A DNA stretch of 64,000 bases from Massilia sp. Root335 (GTDB lineage Bacteria > Pseudomonadota > Gammaproteobacteria > Burkholderiales > Burkholderiaceae_D). The stretch's first letter is position 1; the number at the start of each line of letters is the position of its first letter. Below, piece by piece: positions 1 through 9,343 of this stretch. Where the stretch lies: positions 161,899-225,898 of the forward strand of contig NZ_LMCY01000028.1 in NCBI RefSeq assembly GCF_001425685.1. The letters run 5' to 3'. The position numbers were made by a program, and so were the translations under genes. The notes under the pieces were generated by a model that saw only the letters and a program-made list of their open reading frames with translations, was not told the DNA's origin and made no database searches.

Positions 1-42
1 GTGCGCGACGGCCAGCTGGCCCTCGTCGTCGACCGCAGCTGA
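1..42 (+). CDS. 3' end of an upstream gene (partial)
   Basis: An open frame enters the window at base 1 and stops with TGA at 40-42. It encodes 13 residues ending in LVVDRS. This is too little to identify the product. It shows only that the gene on the left flank is on the plus strand and ends about 75 bases before the next start. Confidence 0.5.
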   Translation: MRDGQLALVVDRS

Positions 43-116
43 GCGTTGTGACAATCCGCGAGAAATGAGGACGTGCCGCCGGGTTACGATGCACGTTTTA
101 CCCGGAGGAATGTTCG

Positions 117-518
117 ATGATGTCGAGATACTGGAAAACCGCTTGCCGTGCCGCGCTGTCCGCCGGCGTGCTGGCCGCGCTGCTGGGCGGTTGCGTGATC
201 GCCACGGAAAGCCATCCGCGCACGGCGGACGCCCGCGGCGGCGCGAGTGTGTGCGAAAAATCCGCCGACGGTCGCCAGGTCGCGTGCGGCGGCCGGGCCA
301 CGGCCTGCGAACAGTCGGCCGACGGCCGGCGCGTCGCCTGCGGCGGCATGGCCAACTACTGCCTCAAATCGGCGACCGGCAACGACGTGGCCTGCGGCGG
401 GCAGGCGAGCTATTGCGACAAGTCGGCGGATGGCCTGGCCGTCGCGTGCGGCGGCCAGGCGACGATCTGCGAGCACGCCGCCAACGGTGCCGCCGTCGCC
501 TGCGGCGGGGCGCGCTGA
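117..518 (+). CDS. small lipoprotein built of five 18-residue Cys repeats
   Basis: A 133-residue secreted protein. A hydrophobic N-terminus ends in a lipobox (L-G-G-C, lipidated Cys at residue 26), so an outer-membrane or periplasmic lipoprotein is likely. From residue 43 the protein is five tandem 18-residue units. Each has two Cys ten residues apart, in a pattern like C-x-x-S-A-D-G-x-x-V-A-C-G-G. The ten repeat cysteines could form one disulfide per unit or bind metal. The start is chosen by a GGAGGA ribosome-binding site at about 102-107; a second ATG follows directly. I do not recognise the family. The repeat structure is seen directly; function is unknown. Confidence 0.75.
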   Translation: MMSRYWKTACRAALSAGVLAALLGGCVIATESHPRTADARGGASVCEKSADGRQVACGGRATACEQSADGRRVACGGMANYCLKSATGNDVACGGQASYCDKSADGLAVACGGQATICEHAANGAAVACGGAR

Positions 519-739
519 CGCGTACGAGCGTGGGAAAAAACAGACGATTTTGCGGAATTCGCGTTTGTGTGAACTTACCTCATGGATTTGTATAGCGCGG
601 AGGTGTAATCTGATCTTTTACCCACGCGCAATTTAGGTTGCGTGGCTAGCATCGGATACGACGAGAAATCCATTCGTGTCGCGGGTTTCTCCGACTCCAT
701 ATTATGATTGGTTAATTCATATCGCATGAAAGGACTTCC

Positions 740-898
740 ATGAGCAAAGATGCAGGATTCCGCGTTTCGCGTCTGGCGGAACAAAAACAGCGTGCGCGCC
801 GCGTGCGCATCGGCGTGATGCTCGTGCTGTGCGCCTTGCCCGTCGCCATGGCCTTCGCCAAGGGCGTCACGACTCTGGCACATGTATCCGCGCTTTGA
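740..898 (+). CDS. 52-residue single-pass membrane protein
   Basis: A short gene with an AAAGGA ribosome-binding site just upstream. The N-terminal third is basic (several Arg and Lys), followed by one hydrophobic helix at about residues 24-40. The predicted topology is a cytoplasmic basic tail and one membrane segment. Its last 32 bases overlap, on the opposite strand, the end of the convergent DUF817 gene. An AT-rich stretch at about 600-735 lies upstream and could hold its promoter. No family is recognised. Coding status rests on the ribosome-binding site and the plausible membrane protein pattern. Confidence 0.5.
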   Translation: MSKDAGFRVSRLAEQKQRARRVRIGVMLVLCALPVAMAFAKGVTTLAHVSAL

Positions 899-1712
899 CG
901 TGCTTGAGGTTGGCCACGATCGTGAACGTCATGATGACCAGTAGCGACCACGAACTCCACTTGCTGACGTGGACCGCCGACCAGGCGCCCAGCTGGTTCG
1001 GATAGCGCCACAATCCCCAGAACGTGCCGAGGTTCTCCGCCAGCCAGATGAAGAACCCGGTCAGCACGAAACCCAGCAGCAACGGCATGCGGCGCTCGCG
1101 GTCGAGCGGGCGGAAGCTGACCGTCGTGCGCGCGTACAGCCCGAGCGCGACGGCCGCCAGGTACCAGCGCGCATCGCCGAGCACGTGGTGCGTGAAAAAA
1201 TTCACGTAGATCAGCACCGCCACCAGCGCGGCCATCCAGTACGGCGGATGATGCCGCACGCGCAGGTCGAGCAGGCGCCACGCCTGGATGATGTAGCTGC
1301 CCACGGCCGCGTACATGAAGCCGGAAAACAGCGGCACGCCCATGACCTTGGTGTACGCGAAGTCGGGATAACTCCATGAATGCACGCCGCCGGACGTCTT
1401 GAACGCCTCCAGCGCGAAGCCGAGCGCGTGGAACAGGCAGATCGCCTTGAGTTCGTCGCGGGTCTCCAGGCCGCTCGTGAGCATCCATGCCTGGATCGCC
1501 AGCGCCGCCACGAGCAGCACGTCGTAGCGCGGCACGCCGAACAGGCCGGCGCGCGGCACCAGCAGCACGCTCGCGAAAAACAGCCCGGCGAACAGGCACG
1601 CCCGCGCTTCCTTGATCCCGAACACCAGGAATTCGACGGCGCCGCGGCGCCACCCCTCGATGCGGCGCGAGCGCGCGTCCGTCAGCAGTGCGTCGAGTGC
1701 GGTGAGCGACAT
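867..1712 (-). CDS. DUF817 family integral membrane protein
   Basis: A 281-residue polytopic protein that resembles the DUF817 family (Bacillus YoaT-like). About eight hydrophobic segments alternate with short loops. Aromatic and His-rich stretches typical of the family are visible, including FFTHHVLGD and a W-rich segment near residues 225-255. The biochemical role of the family is unknown. It starts 10 bases after the stop of the mshP-like gene on the same strand, so it is probably the last gene of the MSHA operon transcript, although nothing known links the family to pili. Confidence 0.8.
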   Translation of the reverse strand: MSLTALDALLTDARSRRIEGWRRGAVEFLVFGIKEARACLFAGLFFASVLLVPRAGLFGVPRYDVLLVAALAIQAWMLTSGLETRDELKAICLFHALGFALEAFKTSGGVHSWSYPDFAYTKVMGVPLFSGFMYAAVGSYIIQAWRLLDLRVRHHPPYWMAALVAVLIYVNFFTHHVLGDARWYLAAVALGLYARTTVSFRPLDRERRMPLLLGFVLTGFFIWLAENLGTFWGLWRYPNQLGAWSAVHVSKWSSWSLLVIMTFTIVANLKHVKARIHVPES

Positions 1713-1722
1713 GGGGTCCTCG

Positions 1723-2196
1723 TCAGTAACAGTCGGCGCCGTCCACGGTCACGCAGATCGAGGCACTGCGCTTGCGCTCGATGAAGTCCGGGCTCGTGAC
1801 GCCGGGATTCGTGGGGGTGCACGCGCTGCCGATGTTGCAGGCCGTGGCGTCGAGCTGGAAGATGTGTTTCTCCAGCGGGGTGCCGGCCGGTGTCTGGCCC
1901 TCGAAATAGGTCTGCATGTCGCACCCCAGGGTGACCCGGTAGCCGGTTTCGGCGATGAAGTCCGGCGGCGCGGCGGTGACTGCCGTGCAGGCGGCGTTCG
2001 GTGTCTTCAGTTGGTAGAACGCCCATTCAAGTCCGGCGCGGGCCGCCTGGTTCGCGCGCGCGCCCAGGAGCGCCTGGTTGACGGTGACCTGCGCCGACTC
2101 GGACAGGCGCAGCGCGGCGAGCGCGAAACCGGCCAGGACGACGAGGAACACGATGGCCGCGATGTAGGCGAAGCCGCCGGCGCGCCGGGCCGTCAT
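1723..2196 (-). CDS. mshP: MSHA biogenesis protein MshP-like (PilX-type)
   Basis: A 157-residue protein with a short basic leader, then a Gly-Phe cleavage-like site and a hydrophobic helix at about residues 9-33, followed by a small polar domain with several Cys. This matches MshP, a minor component of the mannose-sensitive haemagglutinin type IV pilus. The start is fixed by a 4-bp ATGA overlap (2193-2196) with the stop of the upstream mshO-like gene, which indicates translational coupling. The helix-bearing N-terminus would be inserted in the inner membrane and packed into the pilus. Assignment rests on the N-terminus and operon order. Confidence 0.8.
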   Translation of the reverse strand: MTARRAGGFAYIAAIVFLVVLAGFALAALRLSESAQVTVNQALLGARANQAARAGLEWAFYQLKTPNAACTAVTAAPPDFIAETGYRVTLGCDMQTYFEGQTPAGTPLEKHIFQLDATACNIGSACTPTNPGVTSPDFIERKRSASICVTVDGADCY

Positions 2197-3074
2197 GGCG
2201 CGTTCTCCACGTGGGCGCCCATCGTCAGGCGCGCCGCTTCGCCGCCGTCCGCGAGCCCGAGGCGCAGCTGCAGGTAGCCGCTCTGCTGCGTGGCGCCTTC
2301 GCTTTCGTGATACAGGATATTGCAGTCGCTGACCTTGGTGACGAGGATCGCGGGCCCCGTCGGGCAGATCTTCCACGGCGTGGTGCTGGGCGTGTAGCCG
2401 GTGACGCGGTAGATCGTGCCGGTGCCCGTCCCGTTGGCGTCGGTGCCGGGATTCATGCACGTGTACGTCACGGCCGGTTCGCTGTGCGGCACGACGACGA
2501 CGCGGCCGCCATCGTAGCCGGCCGGAACGGTCATTGCCGCCTTGAGCGTGATCGTATGCCTGGCCAGCATGTGCGTGCCGGCCATCGTCTGGCCGGCGAC
2601 CGAATCGACGATCCCGACTTTCGCGGCGTCGTAGGCGTCGTCGCGGTTGATGTTGCCCACCACGATCAGGTCGCCCTGCGCAACGGACGGGCCGAGGGAC
2701 GTCAGCACGTCGAACTTGGTCGTGGCGGTGTCGGACACCATCGTGTTGCCGGCGCCCGCCGGGAACTTGTCGGGATCGCTGTAATCCGCCGCCGTCCTGA
2801 ACCGCCCGCCGTCCTCGGTCGGCACGAATTCGATGCACTGGGCCTGCTGCGACGCCCACGTGTAGCGCAGCGAATTCGGCACGGCCGCATGCACTTCCGC
2901 GACGATGCGCCGCAGCGCCGCGTCGGCCTGGCTCGTGAGGTTGGCGCGCTGGCGGATGGCGAGATAGGACTGCATCGCCGGCCGGATCTGCAGGACCATG
3001 ACGCCGGCGATGACGCCGACGACGACCATCACGACGATCAGTTCGACGAGGGTGAAGCCGCGCTGGCGGGTCAT
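2193..3074 (-). CDS. mshO: MSHA minor pilin MshO-like
   Basis: A 293-residue prepilin-like protein. The N-terminus has the class-III prepilin signal, with cleavage after Gly and before F-T-L-V-E and Glu at position +5, then a hydrophobic helix to about residue 30. The long C-terminal domain is Gly/Thr-rich with a few Cys. Length and position between the MshD- and MshP-like genes match MshO. The start overlaps the stop of mshD by 4 bp (ATGA, 3071-3074). The likely role is as a minor pilin at the tip or in assembly initiation of the MSHA pilus. Confidence 0.82.
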   Translation of the reverse strand: MTRQRGFTLVELIVVMVVVGVIAGVMVLQIRPAMQSYLAIRQRANLTSQADAALRRIVAEVHAAVPNSLRYTWASQQAQCIEFVPTEDGGRFRTAADYSDPDKFPAGAGNTMVSDTATTKFDVLTSLGPSVAQGDLIVVGNINRDDAYDAAKVGIVDSVAGQTMAGTHMLARHTITLKAAMTVPAGYDGGRVVVVPHSEPAVTYTCMNPGTDANGTGTGTIYRVTGYTPSTTPWKICPTGPAILVTKVSDCNILYHESEGATQQSGYLQLRLGLADGGEAARLTMGAHVENAP

Positions 3075-3559
3075 GATGGGTTGGTCCTCCAGCCGGTCAG
3101 CACGATGGGTTGCGGCAGGTTCGGGTCGGCCCCGGGAGCGGTCACGGTCACGATGACGCGCAGCGCGTCCTTGCTCGGGATGTTGCCCAGCGCGGCTTGC
3201 TTGACGCTGACGAGGACCGTGTAGCGCTCCAGGCCGGGGATGACGTTGCCTTCGACGTCGCGGATTCCGGTGAGGCCCTGGCCGTAGCCGTCGTAGTTGC
3301 TCACCTGGTCGTAATTGACCCGGCCCGACGCCGCCGTCACCGTGGACCCTTCCGGTGGCGCGAATGGTTTCATCAGGATCTCTTCCATCATGTTGTCGGC
3401 GATCGCCTGCATCTGCTGGACGATCACGGGGTCGACGCTGGAGCGCGTCGTGGCCGTGTACACGGCGACCATGCCCGCCAGCGCCACGCCCACGATGACG
3501 AGGGCGACGATCAGTTCGATCAGCGTGACGCCGGCGCGGCGCGTGAATCTATTCGACAT
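3071..3559 (-). CDS. mshD: MSHA minor pilin MshD-like
   Basis: A 162-residue prepilin-like protein with a basic leader, then V-T-L-I-E-L at the expected processing site. The residue before cleavage is Gly, and the usual Phe at +1 is Val. A hydrophobic helix follows to about residue 30, and a compact domain contains a MEEILMKPF-type segment typical of MshD. The gene overlaps the end of the mshC-like gene by 11 bp. It is predicted to be cleaved and methylated by a PilD-type peptidase encoded elsewhere. Confidence 0.82.
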   Translation of the reverse strand: MSNRFTRRAGVTLIELIVALVIVGVALAGMVAVYTATTRSSVDPVIVQQMQAIADNMMEEILMKPFAPPEGSTVTAASGRVNYDQVSNYDGYGQGLTGIRDVEGNVIPGLERYTVLVSVKQAALGNIPSKDALRVIVTVTAPGADPNLPQPIVLTGWRTNPS

Positions 3560-4031
3560 AGCCGGTCGTTCCTTCCACGTGGATGGTGCGGAAAGCGGTG
3601 GGTTGGCCGTTCATGTTGCCGGTGACGGCGATGGTGCCGGCGGCGACGGCCGTCGTGCCCGCGGCGTCGGTCGTGATGCGCCCGTCCGGCTGGAAGAACA
3701 GGGTCGCCGTCGTGACGGTCAGGACGCTGTCGGTCGTCGCGAAGTCGCCGTCGTCCAGGCCGGCCAGCGCGAGGCCGGCGCTGCCGCACGCGTTCAGGCG
3801 CAGGATCACGGCCTTGGGCCCGACGCTCGCGCACACGACGCGGCGGTGCCCGGTCGCGATCTTTTGCGCGCGCCGCAGCCCGCTGACGACCTGGTCGCCG
3901 AACACGGCGGCCTCCATGTTCTTGTCGGCCAGCAGGCGCGGGATGCCGATGGCGGCCAGCACGCCGATGAGGATCATCACGACGACCAGTTCGACCATCG
4001 TGAAGCCGGATGCGCGCGCGCGGCCGTTCAC
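3549..4031 (-). CDS. mshC: MSHA pilin MshC-like (GspH/FimT type)
   Basis: A 160-residue prepilin-like protein. The leader ends in Gly before F-T-M-V-E-L, followed by a hydrophobic helix and then a GspH-like domain with two Cys. I chose a GTG start at 4029-4031 because it forms a 4-bp GTGA overlap with the stop of the upstream mshQ-like gene, and because the in-frame sequence upstream is only a shadow of that gene. It is the second gene of the mshQCDOP group on the minus strand. Confidence 0.8.
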   Translation of the reverse strand: MNGRARASGFTMVELVVVMILIGVLAAIGIPRLLADKNMEAAVFGDQVVSGLRRAQKIATGHRRVVCASVGPKAVILRLNACGSAGLALAGLDDGDFATTDSVLTVTTATLFFQPDGRITTDAAGTTAVAAGTIAVTGNMNGQPTAFRTIHVEGTTGYVE

Positions 4032-6964
4032 CGGAACACCTCGCGCATGTGGATGATGCGCTTGGTCTCGGGCGCGTAGACGCCGAAGGTGGCTATCGCG
4101 GAGGGGTCGACTGCGCCCAATGCGGCGCACGACGAATCGACGCTGCGCAGGAAGGGTACGACCGCGCCCGTGCTGGCCGTCATCGCCGGCTTGTCGGCGT
4201 AGCACGACGTGTTGGCGCTGTCCTTGCCCAGGTTCAGCGCGAACGGGATGCTGCCGCGGTTGGACCCCGCGGACGGCGTCAGGGTGAGTGTGGCGCTGCC
4301 GTTCGCGAATCCCGTGAGCCCGGTCGCGATCGTGCCCACGCCCATACCCACCGACACCGCGCCGGGTGGGATGATAGTGGTCGAGTCTTCGGCGTTCAGC
4401 ACCCAGGTCTGGCCCGTGTAGTATTCGAGCGAGACGGGAATCTTGAGCGGCATGGCGGTACCGCCGAAGCGGTTCGGCATGCGCACGCGGCCGCTGCGGA
4501 TCACCAGCGTGGGCTCGACGCCGGTCGTGACCGTGGCCGGAATCGTCGCCGAACTGGCCGGGTACGGCAGCGACGAGACTTCGGTCGCGCGCACGCGCAG
4601 GCGCGTCTGCGCGCTCGGCGAAGTCGCGAACGTGAAGCTGCCGGTCCACGTGGCCGTGCCGGGCGCGTCGCCGTTGGCGCCGAAGTCCTGGGGGCGGACC
4701 TGCGCGGTGCCGGTCAGGTCGCTGGCCGGATAACCCGTCGAGCGGCTGAATTTGCCGGCGGCGCCCGTGAGCGCGCCGCCCGCGGGGTCGATCGCGGTGA
4801 AGACGAGGTCGTGCGCGACGGTGCCGGCGTAGTTCTGGGTGACGCCGTTCTGCAGGTTGCGTGCCGTGACCGTCAGCTTGATCGCGGGTTCGCCCGAATA
4901 GTACTGTGGCGTCGTGCCGCCGGCGATGGTCGCGGTGCGCTTCCAGGCCGGATCGATGCCGAACGTGAAGTAGGCGGGGTTGAACGGGCCGGCGGCGCCG
5001 GTGCAGCCGCTCGTCGCCACATTGGTCGACGAGGCGCCCGGCGCCATGCCGCTGCCGAGATAATTGCCGCCGTCGAGGCTCGCCACGAGATCGATGTTGC
5101 CCACCTCGCTCCACTGCGTCTGGAAGGTCACCACGCCGTTCTTGAGTGCCGGCGTGGTGGCGAGCAGGCCGTTGTTATTGTTCGGCCGGCAGGCCGCGGC
5201 GGACAGTTTGACCGTCTGGGCCGGCGACTCCTTGCCGAAATTGCCCGTCGTGCCGTTGGCGTCGTTCTGGGCCGTGACCGTCGTGGCGAATGACTGGGCC
5301 GCCACGTAGGGCGCACCCGGCAGCGCGATCTTGAACTTCGCGGGGACGAACGTCGCCGTGACGCTCGCCTTGCCCGGACTGCCGCTGCCGGTGTCGGTCG
5401 CCTCCACCGTCACGGCGCCGGCGTCCGCGTACTGCATGGGCAGCGCCGCCTTGCCGTTCGCATCGAAGGACAGCGCCAGCGTCAGTCCGGCGTTGTCGCA
5501 GGTGGCGACCGTGCCGTCGTTGAGCGCCTTGCCGTTCAGGCGCACGGGCACCGTGCCGCCCGTGGGGTTGGCGTAGTAGCACTTGAAGTTGACGTTGCGC
5601 GTCGTGTTGTTAAACAGCGGCACGCAGGCGTTCGATCTGGCGTCGTAGCGCACGGCCGCGAGGGTGAGCGTCGGCGTCGTGTGCGGCGCCGTCGCTTCCG
5701 CATAGAACGCCGCGCCGTTCGTCGTCATCGTGTACGCCGAACTGGCCACGGTGACCTTGCAATCGGCGCCCGGCGCGGTGTCGCCGTTGCGGATGCACGC
5801 CGTCGGCGCGCCGGTCACCCCGAGCGTGTTGGTGCCGGCCTGCGTCCACGTCACGGCCGCCGAGGCGACGCCGGACGCGGGAATCGACACAGCCTGGCCC
5901 GTCGGCGCGAGGGTGACGTTGGCGCCGCCGCCGTACGTCGCGGAGCAGGCGGCGTTGGCGCATGCGGTGATCGTCACGGTCGACGGCGCGCACACGCTGC
6001 CCGTCGGTTCGTACGCGATCAGATAGTGGTCCAGCGCGACCGCGTTGCCCTGGCAGTGCGGGCCGTTTGCCGTGTTCACGTTGTAGCCGCTGTTGTTCGT
6101 GATGCAGTCGCACTTGCCGTTGGCGGTGCCACCCCGGCAGTAGACGGTCTGCGTGACCCGGCCGTGCCAGTTGAATACGCCGCTGTCGATGGTCGCGTTG
6201 CCGTTGATGATGGCGTCGGACGAATCGAGCGTCAGCGTGCCGGCGTCGACGTCGCCCGTCACGGCAACCGAAGAGCCTAGCTGCAACGACGTCGTGGCCG
6301 TGATGTTGCCGGTGACCGTGGAACTCGACGCGAACAGGCTGACGATGGGCGCCGTCACGTTGCCCTTGACCGTGCTGCCCGACGCGAGCGTGAACGACCG
6401 GGTGGCGACGACGTCGCCCTTCAGCGTGACGGGCGAGTTGGTGGTGATCGTCGCGCCGCTGATGGCGCCGTTGATCGTGGCGTGGGAGGCGACGTTGACG
6501 GTGCCCGTCGCCGTGACGCTGCCGGTGAGGTTGAGCGTGGAACCCGTGCCGAGGTCCGCGCTGACGGCCCGGATGTCGGCCGTCAGCGTCTGGTTCTGGG
6601 CACCGACGCTGAACGTGCCGCCCGCGATGAGCGTGCCGCCCGTGATGTTCAGGTTGTTGGGTGCGATACCGCCGATGTTCAGGTCGCCCGTGCTGGACAG
6701 TACCGCGCTGCCGCTCATCTTGAGGCTGTGGTTGTAGCCGAAATTGACGTCCGACGTGATCTTCACGGTATAGCCGCTGGCGATCACCATGTCGTCGTCC
6801 CAGGCCGTCAGCGGCAGGCTGGCGCAGGTATAGATCGCGCCCGACAGGGGGCAGCCGGGGACGGTGCCGCCGCCGAACGTGTACGTGGTGCCGGCGGACG
6901 CGGGACCGCCTGCCGCGAACAGCATCAGGGCGAGCAGCAACGGATAGAGGCGGCGCAGGAGCAT
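4028..6964 (-). CDS. mshQ: MSHA biogenesis protein MshQ-like, DUF6701 (978 aa)
   Basis: A large secreted protein with a signal peptide of about 24 residues ending A-S-A. Residues about 40-260 are a run of short Gly/Thr/Ser/Val-rich strands, like the beta-solenoid of polymer-forming or adhesin domains. From about residue 300 to the end it matches the Cys-containing DUF6701 module of MshQ. It is the first gene of the minus-strand cluster and is translationally coupled to mshC by a GTGA overlap. The likely role is an extracellular, pilus-associated adhesin or tip protein. The MshQ label is inferred from the C-terminal module and gene order. Confidence 0.8.
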   Translation of the reverse strand: MLLRRLYPLLLALMLFAAGGPASAGTTYTFGGGTVPGCPLSGAIYTCASLPLTAWDDDMVIASGYTVKITSDVNFGYNHSLKMSGSAVLSSTGDLNIGGIAPNNLNITGGTLIAGGTFSVGAQNQTLTADIRAVSADLGTGSTLNLTGSVTATGTVNVASHATINGAISGATITTNSPVTLKGDVVATRSFTLASGSTVKGNVTAPIVSLFASSSTVTGNITATTSLQLGSSVAVTGDVDAGTLTLDSSDAIINGNATIDSGVFNWHGRVTQTVYCRGGTANGKCDCITNNSGYNVNTANGPHCQGNAVALDHYLIAYEPTGSVCAPSTVTITACANAACSATYGGGANVTLAPTGQAVSIPASGVASAAVTWTQAGTNTLGVTGAPTACIRNGDTAPGADCKVTVASSAYTMTTNGAAFYAEATAPHTTPTLTLAAVRYDARSNACVPLFNNTTRNVNFKCYYANPTGGTVPVRLNGKALNDGTVATCDNAGLTLALSFDANGKAALPMQYADAGAVTVEATDTGSGSPGKASVTATFVPAKFKIALPGAPYVAAQSFATTVTAQNDANGTTGNFGKESPAQTVKLSAAACRPNNNNGLLATTPALKNGVVTFQTQWSEVGNIDLVASLDGGNYLGSGMAPGASSTNVATSGCTGAAGPFNPAYFTFGIDPAWKRTATIAGGTTPQYYSGEPAIKLTVTARNLQNGVTQNYAGTVAHDLVFTAIDPAGGALTGAAGKFSRSTGYPASDLTGTAQVRPQDFGANGDAPGTATWTGSFTFATSPSAQTRLRVRATEVSSLPYPASSATIPATVTTGVEPTLVIRSGRVRMPNRFGGTAMPLKIPVSLEYYTGQTWVLNAEDSTTIIPPGAVSVGMGVGTIATGLTGFANGSATLTLTPSAGSNRGSIPFALNLGKDSANTSCYADKPAMTASTGAVVPFLRSVDSSCAALGAVDPSAIATFGVYAPETKRIIHMREVFR

Positions 6965-7075
6965 GGCTGCCCGATTATATCTTGGCGGAACGGATATTTC
7001 GCTAAATCAAGAGTGCGCGCGCGTCGTGCGCCTCACTCCCATGTTTGACGAGCACCGCCATGGTTCCGCATAATT

Positions 7076-7087
7076 GATAAGTTTATC
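7076..7087. promoter_or_regulatory. inverted repeat upstream of TonB receptor, weakly Fur-like
   Basis: GATAA and TTATC arms separated by two bases lie in the AT-rich region between the divergent mshQ-like and TonB-receptor genes, about 65 bases before the receptor start. The surrounding 19 bases (7069-7087) share about 11 positions with the classic Fur box, which is marginal. An iron-responsive operator is plausible for a TonB-dependent receptor but is not established by this match. Confidence 0.3.
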
Positions 7088-7150
7088 GAACCAACCTGCG
7101 CATCCGCTGCCACCGCCCTGCGTATTGACGCAATCATCCACCACTTCGAC

Positions 7151-9343
7151 ATGCATCCGACAGCCCTCCGCCTCGCCCTCGCCGCCGTGTTGCTCGGCCC
7201 CGCCGCCGGGTTCGCACAAATGACGCCGCAGGGCGACGCCAGGGCCGCGCGTCCGGACAAGGGCAAGGACAAGGTCGGGGACAAGACCCTCCAGCGCGTG
7301 GAAGTGAAGGGCGCTGCCGCCGACTACGATCCGCGCCGCGACGACACGGCCAGCAAGACGGTGCTGTCCGCCGAAGAGATCCGCAAATACGGCGACGACA
7401 ACATCTTCGACGTGCTGAAACGCGCGCCGGGCGTCACGGTCACCGGCAAGACGATCCGCATGCGCGGCCTGGGCGCGGGCTATACGCAGATCCTGGTGAA
7501 CGGCGACCGCCCGCCGCCTGGCTTTTCGCTGGATGCGCTCACGCCGGACCAGATCGAGCGCATCGAAGTGATCCGCGCGGCGAGCGCCGAGTATTCGATG
7601 CAGGCGATCGCCGGCACCATCAACATCGTGCTGCGCAAGGTCGTCAGCAAGCCGCAGCGCGACCTGCGCCTGAACGCGACGCGGTCGACACTGCAGCGCA
7701 GCGGCACGGTCGGCGGCACCTGGGGCGAGAAGGTGGGCAACCTGTCGTACTTCGTGAACGGGACGGCGTTCGGCGGCCACAACGATTTTTATTCGCGCGG
7801 CTCGGACCGCATGACGCAGCCGGACGGCCAGCTCGCGCAGGCGCGCCTGTCGAACTACCGCGGCGGCGGCGCCTACCGCGGCATCGTGCTGTTCCCGCGC
7901 CTGAACTGGAAGATCGACGACACGAACGAACTGAATCTGTCGGCCGGCCTGCAGGCCAGCAGCCACGCGTGGTCGGGCGTGTCGCACAACGATGTCCTCG
8001 TGGGCGCGTTCGGCGACCCGGACTGGATCGACATGCCGGGCCAGACGTCGGGCGACCAGTGGATGATGCGCGGGGAAATCGGCTGGATCGCGAAGGTCGG
8101 CGGCGGCAAGCTCGAGCTGACCCTGGCGGGCGAGCGCAGCCGCGACGACAACGACAACGTCACCGATTATTTTTCCGCCGGCCGGGCCCACCACCTGGCG
8201 CGCGACTGGGACACCGTCGTCCGTCCGCGCCGCACGTCGTTGCGCGGCAAGTTCACCCGGTCGCTGTTCGACGGCCACGCGCTGGCGACCGGCGTCGACG
8301 CGAGCCGCCAGCGCAACGACGACACGCGCGACCGGCGCGACCGCCAGGACGATGCGCCCGCGACGCACGTCGTCGAAGGCTACCAGCCGGAAGTCACGCG
8401 GCTGGCCGCGTTCGTGCAGGACGAGTGGAGCGTCACGAAGCAGTTGTCGATGTACCTGGGCGGCCGCTGGGAAGGCGTGCGCACGGACAGCGCGGCGACC
8501 GGCATGGCGGCGGCGGCGTCGCGCAGCCACGTGCTGAGCCCCGTTGCCCAGACGCTGTACAAATTCCCCGACAAGAGCGGGCGCCAGGTGCGCCTCGCGC
8601 TCACGCGCACGTACAAGGCGCCCACCGTCGACCAGCTGACCGCGCGCCGCTACCTGGCGGCGCTGAACACGCGCTTCAGCCCCGATTCCAGCGGCAATCC
8701 GGACTTGAGGCCGGAGCTGGCGAACGGCGTCGACGTCGCATTCGAGCAGTACTGGCCCGAGGGCGCGATGGTGTCCGTGAGCGGCAGCCAGCGCCTCATC
8801 AGCGACTATATCCGCACGCGCCTGGACCTCGATCCCGACGGCCGCTGGATCTACCGCCCGCTGAACGACGGCGACGCGCGCGTGCATTCGCTGGAGGCGG
8901 AGGTCAAGCTGCCGCTGCGCATGGTGAGCCCGGCGGCGGCCGGCTTCGACATGCGCGCCGCCGTGACCCGCAACTGGTCGGAGGTCGCGGTCGTGCCCGG
9001 CCCCGCCAACCGCCTCGATGCGCAGACGCCGATGTCGGCGAACGTCGGCCTCGACTACCGGCGCGACCGGCTCAGCTTCGGCGCCAGCATGGCGTACCAG
9101 CAGGGCGGCTGGGTGCGCGTGTCGGAGGCGCAGAGCCGCCGCCAGCAGACGCGGCGCGACGTCGACGCGTATGCCGCGTGGAAGCTCGACCCCCATGTGC
9201 AACTGCGGCTGACGCTCAACAACATCCTCGGCATGGACGGCACGTCCGAAAGTGCGTACGAGGATGCGGGCGGATTGTCGCGCCAGGCCAGCTGGCAGCG
9301 GGGCGCCACGCGCGTCGGCCTGAATGTCGAAATGAAGATGTGA
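7151..9343 (+). CDS. TonB-dependent outer-membrane receptor (730 aa)
   Basis: A signal peptide of about 22 residues precedes a plug domain at about residues 50-160, with recognisable segments ending in the TINIVLRK strand. A beta-barrel of alternating amphipathic strands continues to the C-terminus. It is shorter than many siderophore receptors, has no N-terminal signalling (STN) domain, and the barrel ends in Met rather than the usual aromatic residue. The substrate cannot be named. It stands alone: divergent from the MSHA operon, with no inner-membrane transporter beside it. No strong ribosome-binding site is visible before the chosen ATG. Confidence 0.85.
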   Translation: MHPTALRLALAAVLLGPAAGFAQMTPQGDARAARPDKGKDKVGDKTLQRVEVKGAAADYDPRRDDTASKTVLSAEEIRKYGDDNIFDVLKRAPGVTVTGKTIRMRGLGAGYTQILVNGDRPPPGFSLDALTPDQIERIEVIRAASAEYSMQAIAGTINIVLRKVVSKPQRDLRLNATRSTLQRSGTVGGTWGEKVGNLSYFVNGTAFGGHNDFYSRGSDRMTQPDGQLAQARLSNYRGGGAYRGIVLFPRLNWKIDDTNELNLSAGLQASSHAWSGVSHNDVLVGAFGDPDWIDMPGQTSGDQWMMRGEIGWIAKVGGGKLELTLAGERSRDDNDNVTDYFSAGRAHHLARDWDTVVRPRRTSLRGKFTRSLFDGHALATGVDASRQRNDDTRDRRDRQDDAPATHVVEGYQPEVTRLAAFVQDEWSVTKQLSMYLGGRWEGVRTDSAATGMAAAASRSHVLSPVAQTLYKFPDKSGRQVRLALTRTYKAPTVDQLTARRYLAALNTRFSPDSSGNPDLRPELANGVDVAFEQYWPEGAMVSVSGSQRLISDYIRTRLDLDPDGRWIYRPLNDGDARVHSLEAEVKLPLRMVSPAAAGFDMRAAVTRNWSEVAVVPGPANRLDAQTPMSANVGLDYRRDRLSFGASMAYQQGGWVRVSEAQSRRQQTRRDVDAYAAWKLDPHVQLRLTLNNILGMDGTSESAYEDAGGLSRQASWQRGATRVGLNVEMKM

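Noticed and set aside
4010-5293. Long plus-strand open frame across the mshQ/mshC region
   Set aside because: Arg/Ala/Val-rich product with no domain, antisense to a clear MSHA gene; a normal artefact of high-GC DNA.
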